From: an uncultured Gemmatimonadota bacterium
Lineage (GTDB): Bacteria > Gemmatimonadota > Gemmatimonadetes > Gemmatimonadales > Gemmatimonadaceae
Direction of reading: 5' to 3'
DNA length: 45,737 nt
Assembly (NCBI GenBank): GCA_903910555.1
Contig: CAIVZZ010000009.1
Coordinates: 1-45,737, forward strand
This document shows, piece by piece, positions 7,697 through 15,861 of the stretch; the stretch's first letter is position 1; each line of letters opens with the position of its first letter. A program made the translations under genes and the position numbers. Under the pieces are notes generated by a model. It worked only from the letters and a program-made list of their open reading frames with translations, made no database searches and was not told the DNA's origin.

Positions 7697-9646
7697 ATGT
7701 CAATTCTCGGCCGTGTAGTCGCCACAGAGCGCAAACCAAATACGCCTCACGAATTCCATTTCTGGACCGCGCTCGATTCGCCGGTCGGAATTGGAACCAT
7801 CGTGCGGGTCGAGAGCGCGCAGCCGGTGAGCGGCGCGCTCCCGGTCGTGTACGGCGTTGTCGTCGAAGGATTCGGCTACACCGATGTCGAGACGCCGCTG
7901 CATGAAGTGCTCGGCTACGACGGCGAGCCCGGCGGCGATCCCGGCGCCCCGACGCGCCGCACAGAAATTCGTTTGTATTCCGCAGCGGTGCTCCGCCATG
8001 TGCCGGAAGAGCCGCTGCAGCCGGTTGCGATGGGAACCGTGCATTTGGCGAGCGACGCAGATGTCGCGATCGCGCTTCGTATGGACGCCTATCTCACGCC
8101 GGGTGCGAGCACCGGCATTCCGGTCGGACTCTACCGCTCGGGTGCGACGGCGTCGCCGGTGTATCTCGATGCAGATTTTCTGCTCGGACCTGAAGCGGCG
8201 CATCTCAACATCAGCGGCGTCTCCGGACTCGCAACCAAGACGAGCGCGGTCGAGTGGCTGCTCGCGTCGATCTTCGCACATTTTCCCGAGAAGAAAGGGC
8301 GCGTCGCGGCGGTGTGCTTCAATGTGAAAGGTCCCGATCTCTGCTTTCTCGATCAGCCGGCCGCGAAACTCGATGATGCAGATCGCGCGCTGTACGACCG
8401 GCTCGGCGTCCCCGCGGAACCGTTCAAGGACGTCGAGTACTACGCGCCCTACACGGCGAAAGGTTTTGCGCTGAACACGCTGCGATCCAACGAAGCGCTC
8501 GCATACAATGTGAAGCCGCTCACGTGGGGACTGCGTGAAGTGCTGCAGTACGCCGAGGTGCTGCTCAACAAGGATGACGTCGACGCGAAGGCGGACGCGC
8601 TGATCGACTTCATCAAAGAGCGCGTCGTCGATCAAGAGTTCACCGATCCAAAATATCTGACGAGCGCGCACCGCGTGCAGTCGTTTGGCGAACTCGAGCG
8701 CTGGTTCCGCGATCTCCTCAGCGGAATGGAGAAACAAAACGCCGAATCGTGGCGCACGCATCACGTCGCGACGATTCGAAAAGTTCGCAACCGTCTCACG
8801 AATATCTCGACGCGCTGCCGCGGTCTCGTAACGGACGACGGCACGGTGAGTGATTTGCCGTTCGGCGAATTTCGCGATCGCGCGGTGTATGTGGTTGATG
8901 TCGCGAATCTCGAAGCTGACGCGCAGGATCTCATTTTCTCGCGGATCGTCTCGCAGCTGCGCGAACATCTCGAGAAGCGCGACCTCGGCGTCGAGCATGT
9001 GATTGTGTTTGTAGACGAACTCAACAAGTACGCGCCGAGTGACGGACCCGACACCTACGTGCGCGCGATGCTGTTGGATATCGCAGAACGCGGGCGCTAT
9101 CTCGGTCTCGTGCTCTTCGCCGCGCAGCAGTTTCGCTCGCAGGTGCACCGCCGCGTCGTTGGCAACAGCGGCACGGCGCTGTTCGGGCGGATGGATCCGG
9201 ATGAACTCGCGACGCCGGGGTACGCGACCCTTTCGCCGGCGACGCGCACAAAGCTCTCCACGCTGGAGAAGGGCCAGTTGATGGTGCGCCACCCGCACTT
9301 CTCGCAGCCGGTATTCGTTCGCTTCCCACGGCCGGCGGTGCTGTCGGGGCGTGAAGGCGTTGAGCGTTTTCCGCAGGCACCGGAGCAGACGCTCGAAGAG
9401 GCGATTACGCGCTCATTGCGCGCGCTCGACAACACGGTGACGCTCGACTGGGTGAAGGAGACCGTCGCGCTCGCAGAGGAAGAGGAAGTGCTGCGAGCAC
9501 GCAACCGCACGCTCCAGGCGAAGCCGGACGACGTGAAGGCGTTTTTCCGAGCGCAGCTGAAGCGGCGCGTGCGTTCGGAACCGACGGATGCGCCGCCGCG
9601 CCAGCCGCTGAAGAAATCACCGACCGACGATCCCTACGGTTTCTGA
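7697..9646 (+). CDS. herA: HerA-family DNA translocase ATPase (DUF87)
   Basis: 649 residues. HerA proteins are hexameric FtsK-like ATPases that pump DNA towards the NurA nuclease. An N-terminal beta-barrel of about 100 residues (HAS-barrel position) precedes the ATPase core. The P-loop is the variant ISGVSGLATKTS (about residues 171-182), a form seen in bacterial DUF87 proteins in place of GSGKS. Walker B is IVFVDELNKYAP (about 434-445), and an arginine-rich sensor region follows (FAAQQFRSQVHRRVVGN). The last 100 residues form a charged helix that may contact NurA. It converges on the next gene with a 13-base tail overlap. The pairing with nurA makes the assignment firm. Confidence 0.9.
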   Translation: MSILGRVVATERKPNTPHEFHFWTALDSPVGIGTIVRVESAQPVSGALPVVYGVVVEGFGYTDVETPLHEVLGYDGEPGGDPGAPTRRTEIRLYSAAVLRHVPEEPLQPVAMGTVHLASDADVAIALRMDAYLTPGASTGIPVGLYRSGATASPVYLDADFLLGPEAAHLNISGVSGLATKTSAVEWLLASIFAHFPEKKGRVAAVCFNVKGPDLCFLDQPAAKLDDADRALYDRLGVPAEPFKDVEYYAPYTAKGFALNTLRSNEALAYNVKPLTWGLREVLQYAEVLLNKDDVDAKADALIDFIKERVVDQEFTDPKYLTSAHRVQSFGELERWFRDLLSGMEKQNAESWRTHHVATIRKVRNRLTNISTRCRGLVTDDGTVSDLPFGEFRDRAVYVVDVANLEADAQDLIFSRIVSQLREHLEKRDLGVEHVIVFVDELNKYAPSDGPDTYVRAMLLDIAERGRYLGLVLFAAQQFRSQVHRRVVGNSGTALFGRMDPDELATPGYATLSPATRTKLSTLEKGQLMVRHPHFSQPVFVRFPRPAVLSGREGVERFPQAPEQTLEEAITRSLRALDNTVTLDWVKETVALAEEEEVLRARNRTLQAKPDDVKAFFRAQLKRRVRSEPTDAPPRQPLKKSPTDDPYGF

Positions 9647-10689
9647 GCGGTTCCCCTGGGATCTGCGCGCAAAAATCCGAAGTCGAGCAGGACATGGTCT
9701 TCGATCGACGCGACACGGTCGAGTAGATCTTTGGACGGGATCATCGCGGTCACACCGTGCACTTCGGAAAAGACCAGTACGGAAGGTTCGACCTCCCGAA
9801 AGAGCGTCGTGACATCCACCGTCGCGACTTTTCGCAGCGCCGACGGAACCTGGGACAGATGAAGTTCGGCGCGCCGGATCTGATACGATTTCGCATCGAG
9901 CAGAATCGTTCCGTTCACGTCGGGTGATGAAATGCGGGCCGAGGAACGAAAGTCGATGCGAACGGCATCGCCCTCTGCGGTGTGCACCTCGCCGCCGTAA
10001 CGAAAGCAGTGGTTCTTCACGAAGTCATCGCTCGCGAAATCGCTGAGCGTCGGCAGGTGCATCGAGCGCTGCCGCGTGATGAAATCGGTGGAGACGACGC
10101 GGCCGGGATGATAGGTCCAGCCCGGTTTATCGCTCCGCAGCATCGTGGTGTCGGTGTGCATCGCCTCGAGCACACTGTCGCCGCGGAACGAATAGTTCGT
10201 GCGCTCTTCGTGGTATGCGTACGGAAAGGAATCGGCGAGGAGCCGGTACTGCTGCGCATTTTGCTCGAGCTGCTGAAAAATGATGTAGAACTCGCGGTCT
10301 TTCACCGGATCGGGCGCGCCGGGCGCGACGCACGGGGCATCGCCTCGGATCTGCACCGTGGCGAGACGAACCTGCACTTCAGAAAGCTCCACGCGCACTC
10401 GTGTTGTTGTCGAATCACGCGGAATCGTGACCGAAATCTCGGATGGCGCGAACCCCAGATGGGTGACCCGCAGGCGGTATACACCCGGCGGAAGCCCCTG
10501 AAATGCAAATCGTCCGGCATCGTCGGTGAACGTCTGCCGTCCCACGGGCTGCACGGAGACCATCGAATGCCCGAGCGGCTCCTGGTCGACTCGCGCGACG
10601 ACCACACCCGTCAGCAGCCGTCCACCGTTCCCCTGCGCGCCAACGGCCACGGGGAGCGCAATGAAGACCGCGAGCAGACGTCGGAGCAT
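9634..10689 (-). CDS. Secreted protein with N-terminal carboxypeptidase-regulatory-like domain
   Basis: 351 residues with a clear signal peptide (LLAVFIALPVAVGAQ, cleavage near residue 18). Residues about 27-105 form a carboxypeptidase-regulatory-like beta-sandwich (LLTGVVVARVDQEPLGHSMV ... FTDDAGRFAFQGLPPGVYRLRVTHLGF), the same N-terminal module used by many TonB-linked outer-membrane proteins. The rest is beta-rich with no catalytic motif seen (FYIIFQQLEQNAQQYRLL; NGTILLDAKSYQIRRAEL). It has no TonB-plug or barrel, so it is probably periplasmic or surface-bound. It is inserted on the opposite strand between herA and sbcD and is probably unrelated to DNA repair. Confidence 0.78.
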   Translation of the reverse strand: MLRRLLAVFIALPVAVGAQGNGGRLLTGVVVARVDQEPLGHSMVSVQPVGRQTFTDDAGRFAFQGLPPGVYRLRVTHLGFAPSEISVTIPRDSTTTRVRVELSEVQVRLATVQIRGDAPCVAPGAPDPVKDREFYIIFQQLEQNAQQYRLLADSFPYAYHEERTNYSFRGDSVLEAMHTDTTMLRSDKPGWTYHPGRVVSTDFITRQRSMHLPTLSDFASDDFVKNHCFRYGGEVHTAEGDAVRIDFRSSARISSPDVNGTILLDAKSYQIRRAELHLSQVPSALRKVATVDVTTLFREVEPSVLVFSEVHGVTAMIPSKDLLDRVASIEDHVLLDFGFLRADPRGTAQKP

Positions 10690-10704
10690 CCGCGAAAGCT
10701 ACCT

Positions 10705-10757
10705 CAATCCCCCTCACTGATCTTCCCCCTCACTCCTCACTGATCTCCCCCCTCGCC
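10705..10757. repeat. Direct phrase repeats related to the 943-1151 element
   Basis: Two to three tandem copies of CCCCCTCACTGATCTTC and CCCCCTCACTCCTCACTG lie between the divergent secreted-protein gene and sbcD. The phrase is the same as in the 943-1151 snap-back, in its pyrimidine-rich orientation, but without an inverted partner. It lies in the 82-base promoter region of both genes. Confidence 0.75.
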
Positions 10758-10771
10758 GCTAGATTTCCACT

Positions 10772-11968
10772 GTGCGCCTTCTTCATCTCTCCGACCTGCA
10801 CCTAGGCTTTCGGCAGTTCCAGCGCACCACGCCCACCGGTATCAACCAGCGGGAGTGGGATGTCGCGCAGTCGTTCACGCGCGCCATCGACCGCATCATC
10901 GAACTGCGTCCGGACATCCTGCTGATTGCAGGCGACGTGTTTCACACGGTGCGCCCGACGAATCCGGCGATCCTCCATGCATTCGCCCAGTTCTCGCGAC
11001 TCATGCGCGAGCTGCCCGACGCGATCGTTGTCATTGTCGCTGGAAACCACGACATGCCGAGGTCGAGCGAGACGCTGTGCATCCTGCGGCTGTTTGCACC
11101 GCTCGGAATTCATATTGCGGATAGCGAGGCCCGGCGGCTCTCTTTTCCCGAAAAGAACCTTTCAATCCTCGCGGTGCCGGACATGCCGCGCGGAAGTGTG
11201 GCGCTCGATCCAGATCCAACGGCACGCTTCAATCTCCTCGTGATGCACGCCGAGATCGAAGGCGCGGTGCCGGCACTGCCGGCGGATTCGGATCGCGCCT
11301 CGCGGCAGATTCCCGTCGCCGACATTCTCAATCCCGCGTGGGACTACGTCGCGCTCGGCCACGTGCACATCTACATGAAGATGGGGCCGAAAGCGTTTTA
11401 CTCGGGATCACTCGACTACACGAGTCCGAATGTGTGGCCCGAAGTCGAAGCCCAGCGTGCGCAGAAACTTCCAGGCAAGGGGATGATCGAGCGCGATCTG
11501 GAGACCGGGAAACAGACATTTCACCCGCTTCGTGTCGCGCGCGAGTTTCTCGACCTTCCGCCGGTCGCCGGGCGCGGATTTTCAGCCGCCGATTTGGACA
11601 AAGCAATTGCCGAGGCGGTCGCGCGCGCGCCAGGCGGGATCGAAGGGAAGGTTGTCCGTCTGGTCGTTCGCGACATCCCGCGGCATATCGTTCGCGAACT
11701 CGATTACACCGCGCTGCGCGAGTATCGCCGCGCCGCGCTGCATTTCGATGTCGACGCGCGGCGACCCGAAGTGGTGCGCAACGCCGTAAGCGGCGGACCG
11801 GGGCGGCGTCCCTCGCTCGCCGAGATGCTGCGCGAGAGTCTGCGCAATCGGGTGCTCGCGTCGGATATCGATCGCGATCAGCTCGTCGAACTCGGCGCCC
11901 ACTATCTGCGTGAAGCGGAGCAGGTCGCGAGCACGCGCGCGCTGCCGTCGGCGGTAGAGGAAGCGTGA
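10772..11968 (+). CDS. sbcD: SbcD/Mre11-family exonuclease
   Basis: 398 residues from a GTG. SbcD is the manganese-dependent nuclease subunit of the SbcCD complex, which trims double-strand ends and opens DNA hairpins. All phosphoesterase motifs are visible: LSDLHLGF (about residues 6-13), AGDVFHT (about 52), AGNHDMPR (about 91), MHAEIEG (about 155) and LGHVHIYMK (about 193). The C-terminal cap region follows. The stop overlaps the sbcC start by four bases, so translation is coupled. SbcCD activity on hairpins is of interest here because the window is rich in long inverted repeats. Confidence 0.95.
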   Translation: MRLLHLSDLHLGFRQFQRTTPTGINQREWDVAQSFTRAIDRIIELRPDILLIAGDVFHTVRPTNPAILHAFAQFSRLMRELPDAIVVIVAGNHDMPRSSETLCILRLFAPLGIHIADSEARRLSFPEKNLSILAVPDMPRGSVALDPDPTARFNLLVMHAEIEGAVPALPADSDRASRQIPVADILNPAWDYVALGHVHIYMKMGPKAFYSGSLDYTSPNVWPEVEAQRAQKLPGKGMIERDLETGKQTFHPLRVAREFLDLPPVAGRGFSAADLDKAIAEAVARAPGGIEGKVVRLVVRDIPRHIVRELDYTALREYRRAALHFDVDARRPEVVRNAVSGGPGRRPSLAEMLRESLRNRVLASDIDRDQLVELGAHYLREAEQVASTRALPSAVEEA

Positions 11969-14415
11969 GACTCAATCGTCTGCGCCTCCTGAATTTCCGG
12001 CAGCACGCCGATACCGAAATCGAATTCGATTTGGGGCTCACCGGAATTATCGGCGCGAACGGCTCGGGAAAATCGACGATTCTCGAGGCGGTTGCGTGGG
12101 CGTTGTACGGCGGCGATACGGCGCGCGGCGGAAAAGATTCCATCCGTTTCACCCGTGCGCCGGCGCGCGCGTCTGTGCGCGTCGAACTCGACTTCGAACT
12201 CGGCGGCCATCGCTACTCGGTCGTCCGCGGCCTCACGATGGCGGAGCTGTACCTCGACGGCGCGCAGCAGCCGATTGCCGATTCCGTAAAATCGGTCGGC
12301 GAACTTCTGCAGCGGCGCCTTGGGATGTCGCGCTCGGAATTCTTCAATACGTACTTCACCGGCCAGAAAGAGCTCGCGGTCATGGCGATGCTCAGCGCGA
12401 CGGAACGCGCGCAATTTCTCTCGCGCGTGCTCGGCTACGAAAAACTCCGCACCGCACAAGAACTTTCCGATGTTCGCCGCCGAGAACTGCGCAGTGAAAT
12501 CACCGGGATGCGCAGCGGCATGCCCGACGCTGCGCTCGTGACGGGGCAAATCGCTGAAGCGGATCTGCGCCTGCGTGAGACGACGGCACGGCTCGCCGGA
12601 GTCGAAGTAGACAGGACCCGCCTGCAAGGCGACGTCGACGCGCTCGCTCCGAGGTGGATCGACGCGCAGCGCCAGCGCGATGAATCACAGAAGCTCGAGG
12701 GCGATCTGCGCGTCGCACAGAGCGAGCTGCAGGGTTTCGAACGCAGCGCGGAACGGTTGACCACGGAGCTTCAGCACGTTTCCGCGGCGCGTGAAGCGCT
12801 GATGCCGCTCGCCGCAGAGCTCGCGCCATTCCACGAACTCGGCAATGAGCTCGCGCAAATGCGCGACCTCGCCGTGTTCGATGGAAAACGGCAGGCGTGG
12901 CTCGAGCAGGAGCGATCACTGGCGGCGGAGCTCGAGGCGCTGCGAGAACAGCGCGCCGACGTTCAGTCCGCGCCGGCGATGGAAGAGCAGGTCACGGCCG
13001 AGGTTGAGGCAAAGCGGCGCGCGCATGAAGAAGTGCAGGGGAAGCTCGAGCTGCGCCGGACGGAATGGGTCCGCGACCGCCAGGAGGCCGAGACGCGCCG
13101 CAACGCGCTACGCGTGCAGTACTCGGACCTGCGCGATCAACGCGAGAAACTGGTTGCACTTGGCGATCAGGGAACGTGTCCGACCTGTCAGCGTCCGCTC
13201 GGTGATCACTATCGTCAGGTGCTCGACTTGTTGGACAGTCAGCTCGAGACCGTGAGCGCCGATGGGTCGTATTTCAAATCGCGGCTCGAACAGCTTGAGG
13301 CGATGCCCGAAGATGTGGCCGCGCTCGATGAGCAGAGGCGGAAACTTCAGAGCGAAGCGGGCGCGCTCCAGGCGCGGCTCGCGCGGGTGCAGCTGAGCGT
13401 GCAGCAGCTCGAACAGGTCGGGCGCGAGCTCACGGCAAAGGAACAGCGGCACGCGACTCTCGTGAAGGAACTTGGCGAGATCCCCGGCGGTTATGATCGT
13501 GCGCGGCATACGGCGGTCGAACAGGATTTCGAGCGCCTGGCCGCGCTGAACACGCAGGCCAACCGCCTGAACACGCAGGTCGAGCGCGAGCCGGCGCTCA
13601 GGCGTGAACAGGACAGCGTGACGCGCAGCATCGCGGCCGTTACGGCAAAGCGCGAAGAACTGCTGCGGCGCCGCACTGCGCTCGCGCTGTCTGAGGAAGA
13701 GTTCGTGATGCTGCGAGATCATCACACCGACGCGGCGGCACAGCTGCATGCGGCGACTCTGGCGTCGATGAACGCGAACAGCGAGATGGCGCTGGCGCGG
13801 GCGGCGCTCGAGCGGGCGAACGCCGCGCAGAGCGATCTCGATCGCACGGAGAAGAAGCTCGAGACGATGGAAATCGAGAAGAAGCTGCACGACGAGCTGC
13901 ATCGCGCGTACAGCGATCTGCGGACCGATTTGAACTTCGCGATGCGTCCGGAGTTGTCGGAGCTGGCGAGCGCATTTCTTACCGAGCTCACGGACGCGCG
14001 CTACACGGAGCTGGAGCTCGACGACAAATATCGGATTGTCGTGCTTGAGGAAGGTGTGCCGAAGCCGGTGATCTCGGGTGGCGAAGAAGACATGGCGAAC
14101 CTCGTGCTTCGCCTGGCGATATCGCAGATGATTGCGGAGCGCGCGGGGCAGTCGTTCTCACTGCTTGTACTCGACGAGATTTTTGGATCGCTCGACGATA
14201 CGCGGCGGCACCATGTGGTCGAACTGCTGCGCGGCCTGCAGGACAGATTCGAGCAGGTCATTCTCATCACGCACATCGAGAGCGTGCGCGACGGGCTCGA
14301 TCAGGTGCTCGAAGTGAGCTACGATGAGAACAGCGGTGCGGCGATCGTGAAACGTGGCGCGGCGGGGCCGGCGGGTGCTCTTGAGCTGGCAACGGCGGGG
14401 ACGAGCGAAGCATGA
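11965..14415 (+). CDS. sbcC: SbcC/Rad50-family ATPase
   Basis: 816 residues from a GTG with an AGAGGA ribosome site. It is an SMC-like ATPase that gates and positions the SbcD nuclease. The N-terminal lobe has Walker A GANGSGKSTILEA (about residues 31-43) and the Q-loop region FTGQKELAV. Two long coiled coils flank the zinc hook CPTCQRPLG (about 404-412). The C-terminal lobe has the signature ISGGEEDMANL (about 702) and Walker B LLVLDEIFGSLDD (about 732). It is shorter than the E. coli protein and closer to archaeal Rad50 length because the coiled coils are shorter. The last codons and stop lie in a sequence repeated at 45.4 kb. Confidence 0.95.
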   Translation: MRLNRLRLLNFRQHADTEIEFDLGLTGIIGANGSGKSTILEAVAWALYGGDTARGGKDSIRFTRAPARASVRVELDFELGGHRYSVVRGLTMAELYLDGAQQPIADSVKSVGELLQRRLGMSRSEFFNTYFTGQKELAVMAMLSATERAQFLSRVLGYEKLRTAQELSDVRRRELRSEITGMRSGMPDAALVTGQIAEADLRLRETTARLAGVEVDRTRLQGDVDALAPRWIDAQRQRDESQKLEGDLRVAQSELQGFERSAERLTTELQHVSAAREALMPLAAELAPFHELGNELAQMRDLAVFDGKRQAWLEQERSLAAELEALREQRADVQSAPAMEEQVTAEVEAKRRAHEEVQGKLELRRTEWVRDRQEAETRRNALRVQYSDLRDQREKLVALGDQGTCPTCQRPLGDHYRQVLDLLDSQLETVSADGSYFKSRLEQLEAMPEDVAALDEQRRKLQSEAGALQARLARVQLSVQQLEQVGRELTAKEQRHATLVKELGEIPGGYDRARHTAVEQDFERLAALNTQANRLNTQVEREPALRREQDSVTRSIAAVTAKREELLRRRTALALSEEEFVMLRDHHTDAAAQLHAATLASMNANSEMALARAALERANAAQSDLDRTEKKLETMEIEKKLHDELHRAYSDLRTDLNFAMRPELSELASAFLTELTDARYTELELDDKYRIVVLEEGVPKPVISGGEEDMANLVLRLAISQMIAERAGQSFSLLVLDEIFGSLDDTRRHHVVELLRGLQDRFEQVILITHIESVRDGLDQVLEVSYDENSGAAIVKRGAAGPAGALELATAGTSEA

Positions 14416-14452
14416 GGGGCGACTTCGCGATCAGCGAGCGAGGGGGCGAACG
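14405..14452 (+). repeat. Dispersed repeat at the sbcC 3' end (copy 1 of 2)
   Basis: The 21 bases 14405-14425, starting GCGAAGCATGAGGGGCGAC, are identical to 45371-45391, and the six bases upstream differ at one position. Both copies are followed by degenerate GAGCGAGGGG / GGAGTGAGGGG phrases. This copy includes the last three codons and the TGA of sbcC, so the coding end has either absorbed or donated the repeat. Confidence 0.75.
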
Positions 14453-14455
14453 CTG

Positions 14456-15430
14456 ATGGTCGCGCGCGCCGATCTCCCACCCGGCCTCAGGCTCGAAGGG
14501 CCGTTTCCGATTTTGTCCGCGGATATTGCGCCGATGAATCTGTTGTTCAGCGAGACATTTACCGAGCGCTACCGGCGCGACGGACTGGTTGGTGTGCGCG
14601 TGCCGCCGTTGAATCCCGCGATCTGGCAGTACGCGGTGGCGGACGCGGGCGAGGGTGCGATGCTCTGGCGTGATGGGCGCGGCGCGATTGCGGCGTTCAA
14701 TATTGCGCATCGCTCGGGCATCGAAGGGTGGATGGGCCCGCTCGCAGTGCGCGACGATTGTCAGGGGGCGGGGCAGGGGAAGAACATCGTCATCACCGGA
14801 CTCGAGCTGCTGAAACGTTCTGGCTGCGAAATCATCGGCCTCGAAACGATGCCGCGCACGATGGACAACATCGGTTTCTATTCCGGCATTGGCTTCACGC
14901 CGGCGCGGCTCACGGTGACGCTGACGGTTGATGCCGTGACCTCGCCGCGGCCGCCGCGACTGCTGTCGTCATTGCGCGGAGCGGCGCACGACAGCGCGCT
15001 GCTCGAGTGCGCGATGCTCACGCGCGAGATGCTGCCGGGGATCGACTACACACGTGAGATCGAGCTGACGCACGAGCTTTCGCTCGGCGATACGCTGCTG
15101 ATGTACGACGGCAATGCGCTTGCCGGCTTTGCCGTTTGTCACGCCGCGCCGCTGGTGGAAGGGCGCTCGCGCGAGGAACTGCGCGTGCTGAAACTTCTTG
15201 CGCGCGACGATTCGATTTTCGATTTGATGCTCGTGCAGCTCGCCGATCTTGCCAGGCGAAGTCAAACCGCGCGCGTGGCGATCCGGCTGCAGGGAGACTA
15301 CGCGGCGGTGTATCGGCGCCTGTTGCGATTCGGCGCGCGCGTCCGCTGGACTGATTTGCGGATGGTCTTGGCAGGCTACGAGGAACGCCCGCCGAAATTC
15401 GGAATCGCCCTGTCGAACTGGGAAATTTAA
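14456..15430 (+). CDS. GNAT-family N-acetyltransferase
   Basis: 324 residues. The N-terminal half carries an acetyl-CoA-binding GNAT fold: GWMGPLAVRDDCQGAGQGKNI is motif A with the pyrophosphate loop (Q-G-A-G-Q-G), and MPRTMDNIGFYSGIGF is motif B. The C-terminal half (about 170-324) resembles a second, degenerate acetyltransferase domain (DTLLMYDGNALAGFAVCH) without the binding loop, so the protein looks like a tandem GNAT. The start is the ATG of MVARADL, 40 bases after sbcC. The substrate is unknown. It probably shares the sbcDC transcript, and its stop overlaps the opposing small membrane gene. Confidence 0.8.
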   Translation: MVARADLPPGLRLEGPFPILSADIAPMNLLFSETFTERYRRDGLVGVRVPPLNPAIWQYAVADAGEGAMLWRDGRGAIAAFNIAHRSGIEGWMGPLAVRDDCQGAGQGKNIVITGLELLKRSGCEIIGLETMPRTMDNIGFYSGIGFTPARLTVTLTVDAVTSPRPPRLLSSLRGAAHDSALLECAMLTREMLPGIDYTREIELTHELSLGDTLLMYDGNALAGFAVCHAAPLVEGRSREELRVLKLLARDDSIFDLMLVQLADLARRSQTARVAIRLQGDYAAVYRRLLRFGARVRWTDLRMVLAGYEERPPKFGIALSNWEI

Positions 15431-15585
15431 GTTTTCTTAGGAGAACCGCGCACCACTATCCGCCATATAAGCAGGAATACTCCGGCGGTTAGCAACAGAT
15501 GGATATACCCCGGCGCCTCGAACATGAACGTCCCGACCGCCCACAACACGAGCATCGCGACCGCGACAACAATTCCGAGATCCAT
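15427..15585 (-). CDS. Small membrane protein, lmo0937 family
   Basis: 52 residues starting at MDLGIVVAVAML, with AGGA seven bases upstream. Two hydrophobic helices, about residues 3-20 and 25-43, are separated by a short loop (MFEAPGYIH) and followed by a basic tail (RGSPKKT). This pattern, with the WAVG...IHLLL signature, matches the tiny lmo0937-type membrane proteins, which are often stress-induced and have no known biochemical role. An upstream extension to 15636 is possible, but it would begin inside the promoter of the ncRNA on the other strand. Confidence 0.72.
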   Translation of the reverse strand: MDLGIVVAVAMLVLWAVGTFMFEAPGYIHLLLTAGVFLLIWRIVVRGSPKKT

Positions 15586-15620
15586 AGACCGTCCTGTTAC
15601 CGAAGTTACCGGGATCGTGA

Positions 15621-15649
15621 TTGACGCATGCTGCACTCCAACCTAGCTT
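15621..15649 (+). promoter_or_regulatory. Promoter of the ncRNA gene
   Basis: TTGACG (15621-15626), a 17-base spacer, and TAGCTT (15644-15649) form a sigma-70-type promoter with a near-perfect -35 and a weaker -10. The predicted start at about 15656-15657 lies a few bases before the closing stem of the RNA. Confidence 0.6.
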
Positions 15650-15655
15650 CTTTCA

Positions 15656-15857
15656 CAGCAGGAACGAAGAGGCCTACTTTTTGAGCCGATAAGTCCTCCG
15701 AGTGGGTTCGATATGCTTTGTTGACGTCATGCCCGCACGGCGGGAAGGCGGAAGGCAGGGTGAGGGCCTCATACATTCGACAGGGCTTCAAAAACTCCTC
15801 TTCGTTCTCCTATCAGTGAAAGCTCGGCGCCGAAAGGCGCCGGGCTTTTGCTTCTTA
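15656..15857 (+). ncRNA. ssrS: Structured small RNA, probable 6S RNA
   Basis: A complete non-coding transcription unit about 200 bases long. Eleven bases at 15662-15672 (GAACGAAGAGG) pair perfectly with 15797-15807, closing a long RNA domain. Just inside the 5' side is UUUUUGAGCCGAUAAGUC, which matches the conserved UGAGCCGAUA of proteobacterial 6S RNA. The interior can form a long imperfect rod, as 6S does when it mimics an open promoter for RNA polymerase. A promoter stands upstream and a strong intrinsic terminator follows. No open frame of note lies within. The 6S assignment rests on one conserved motif, size and shape; another structured RNA is possible. It does not fit tmRNA, RNase P RNA or SRP RNA. 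Confidence 0.55.
15821..15857 (+). terminator. Intrinsic terminator of the ncRNA
   Basis: An 11-base-pair stem AGCTCGGCGCC (15821-15831) / GGCGCCGGGCT (15836-15846), with one G-T wobble, is capped by a GAAA tetraloop and followed by TTTTGCTTCTT. The T-run is on the plus strand, which fixes the direction. Confidence 0.9.
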
Positions 15858-15861
15858 AGTG

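Noticed and set aside
7700-9298. 532-codon open frame on the minus strand over herA
   Set aside because: Exact shadow of herA, arginine/glutamate-rich with no motif or ribosome site; HerA motifs on the plus strand are intact.
15656-15857. tmRNA or a tRNA-like element (GGTTCGA-type T-loop phrase at about 15704)
   Set aside because: No acceptor stem with CCA, no tag reading frame and no second half; the closing stem and terminator fit a simple small RNA better.
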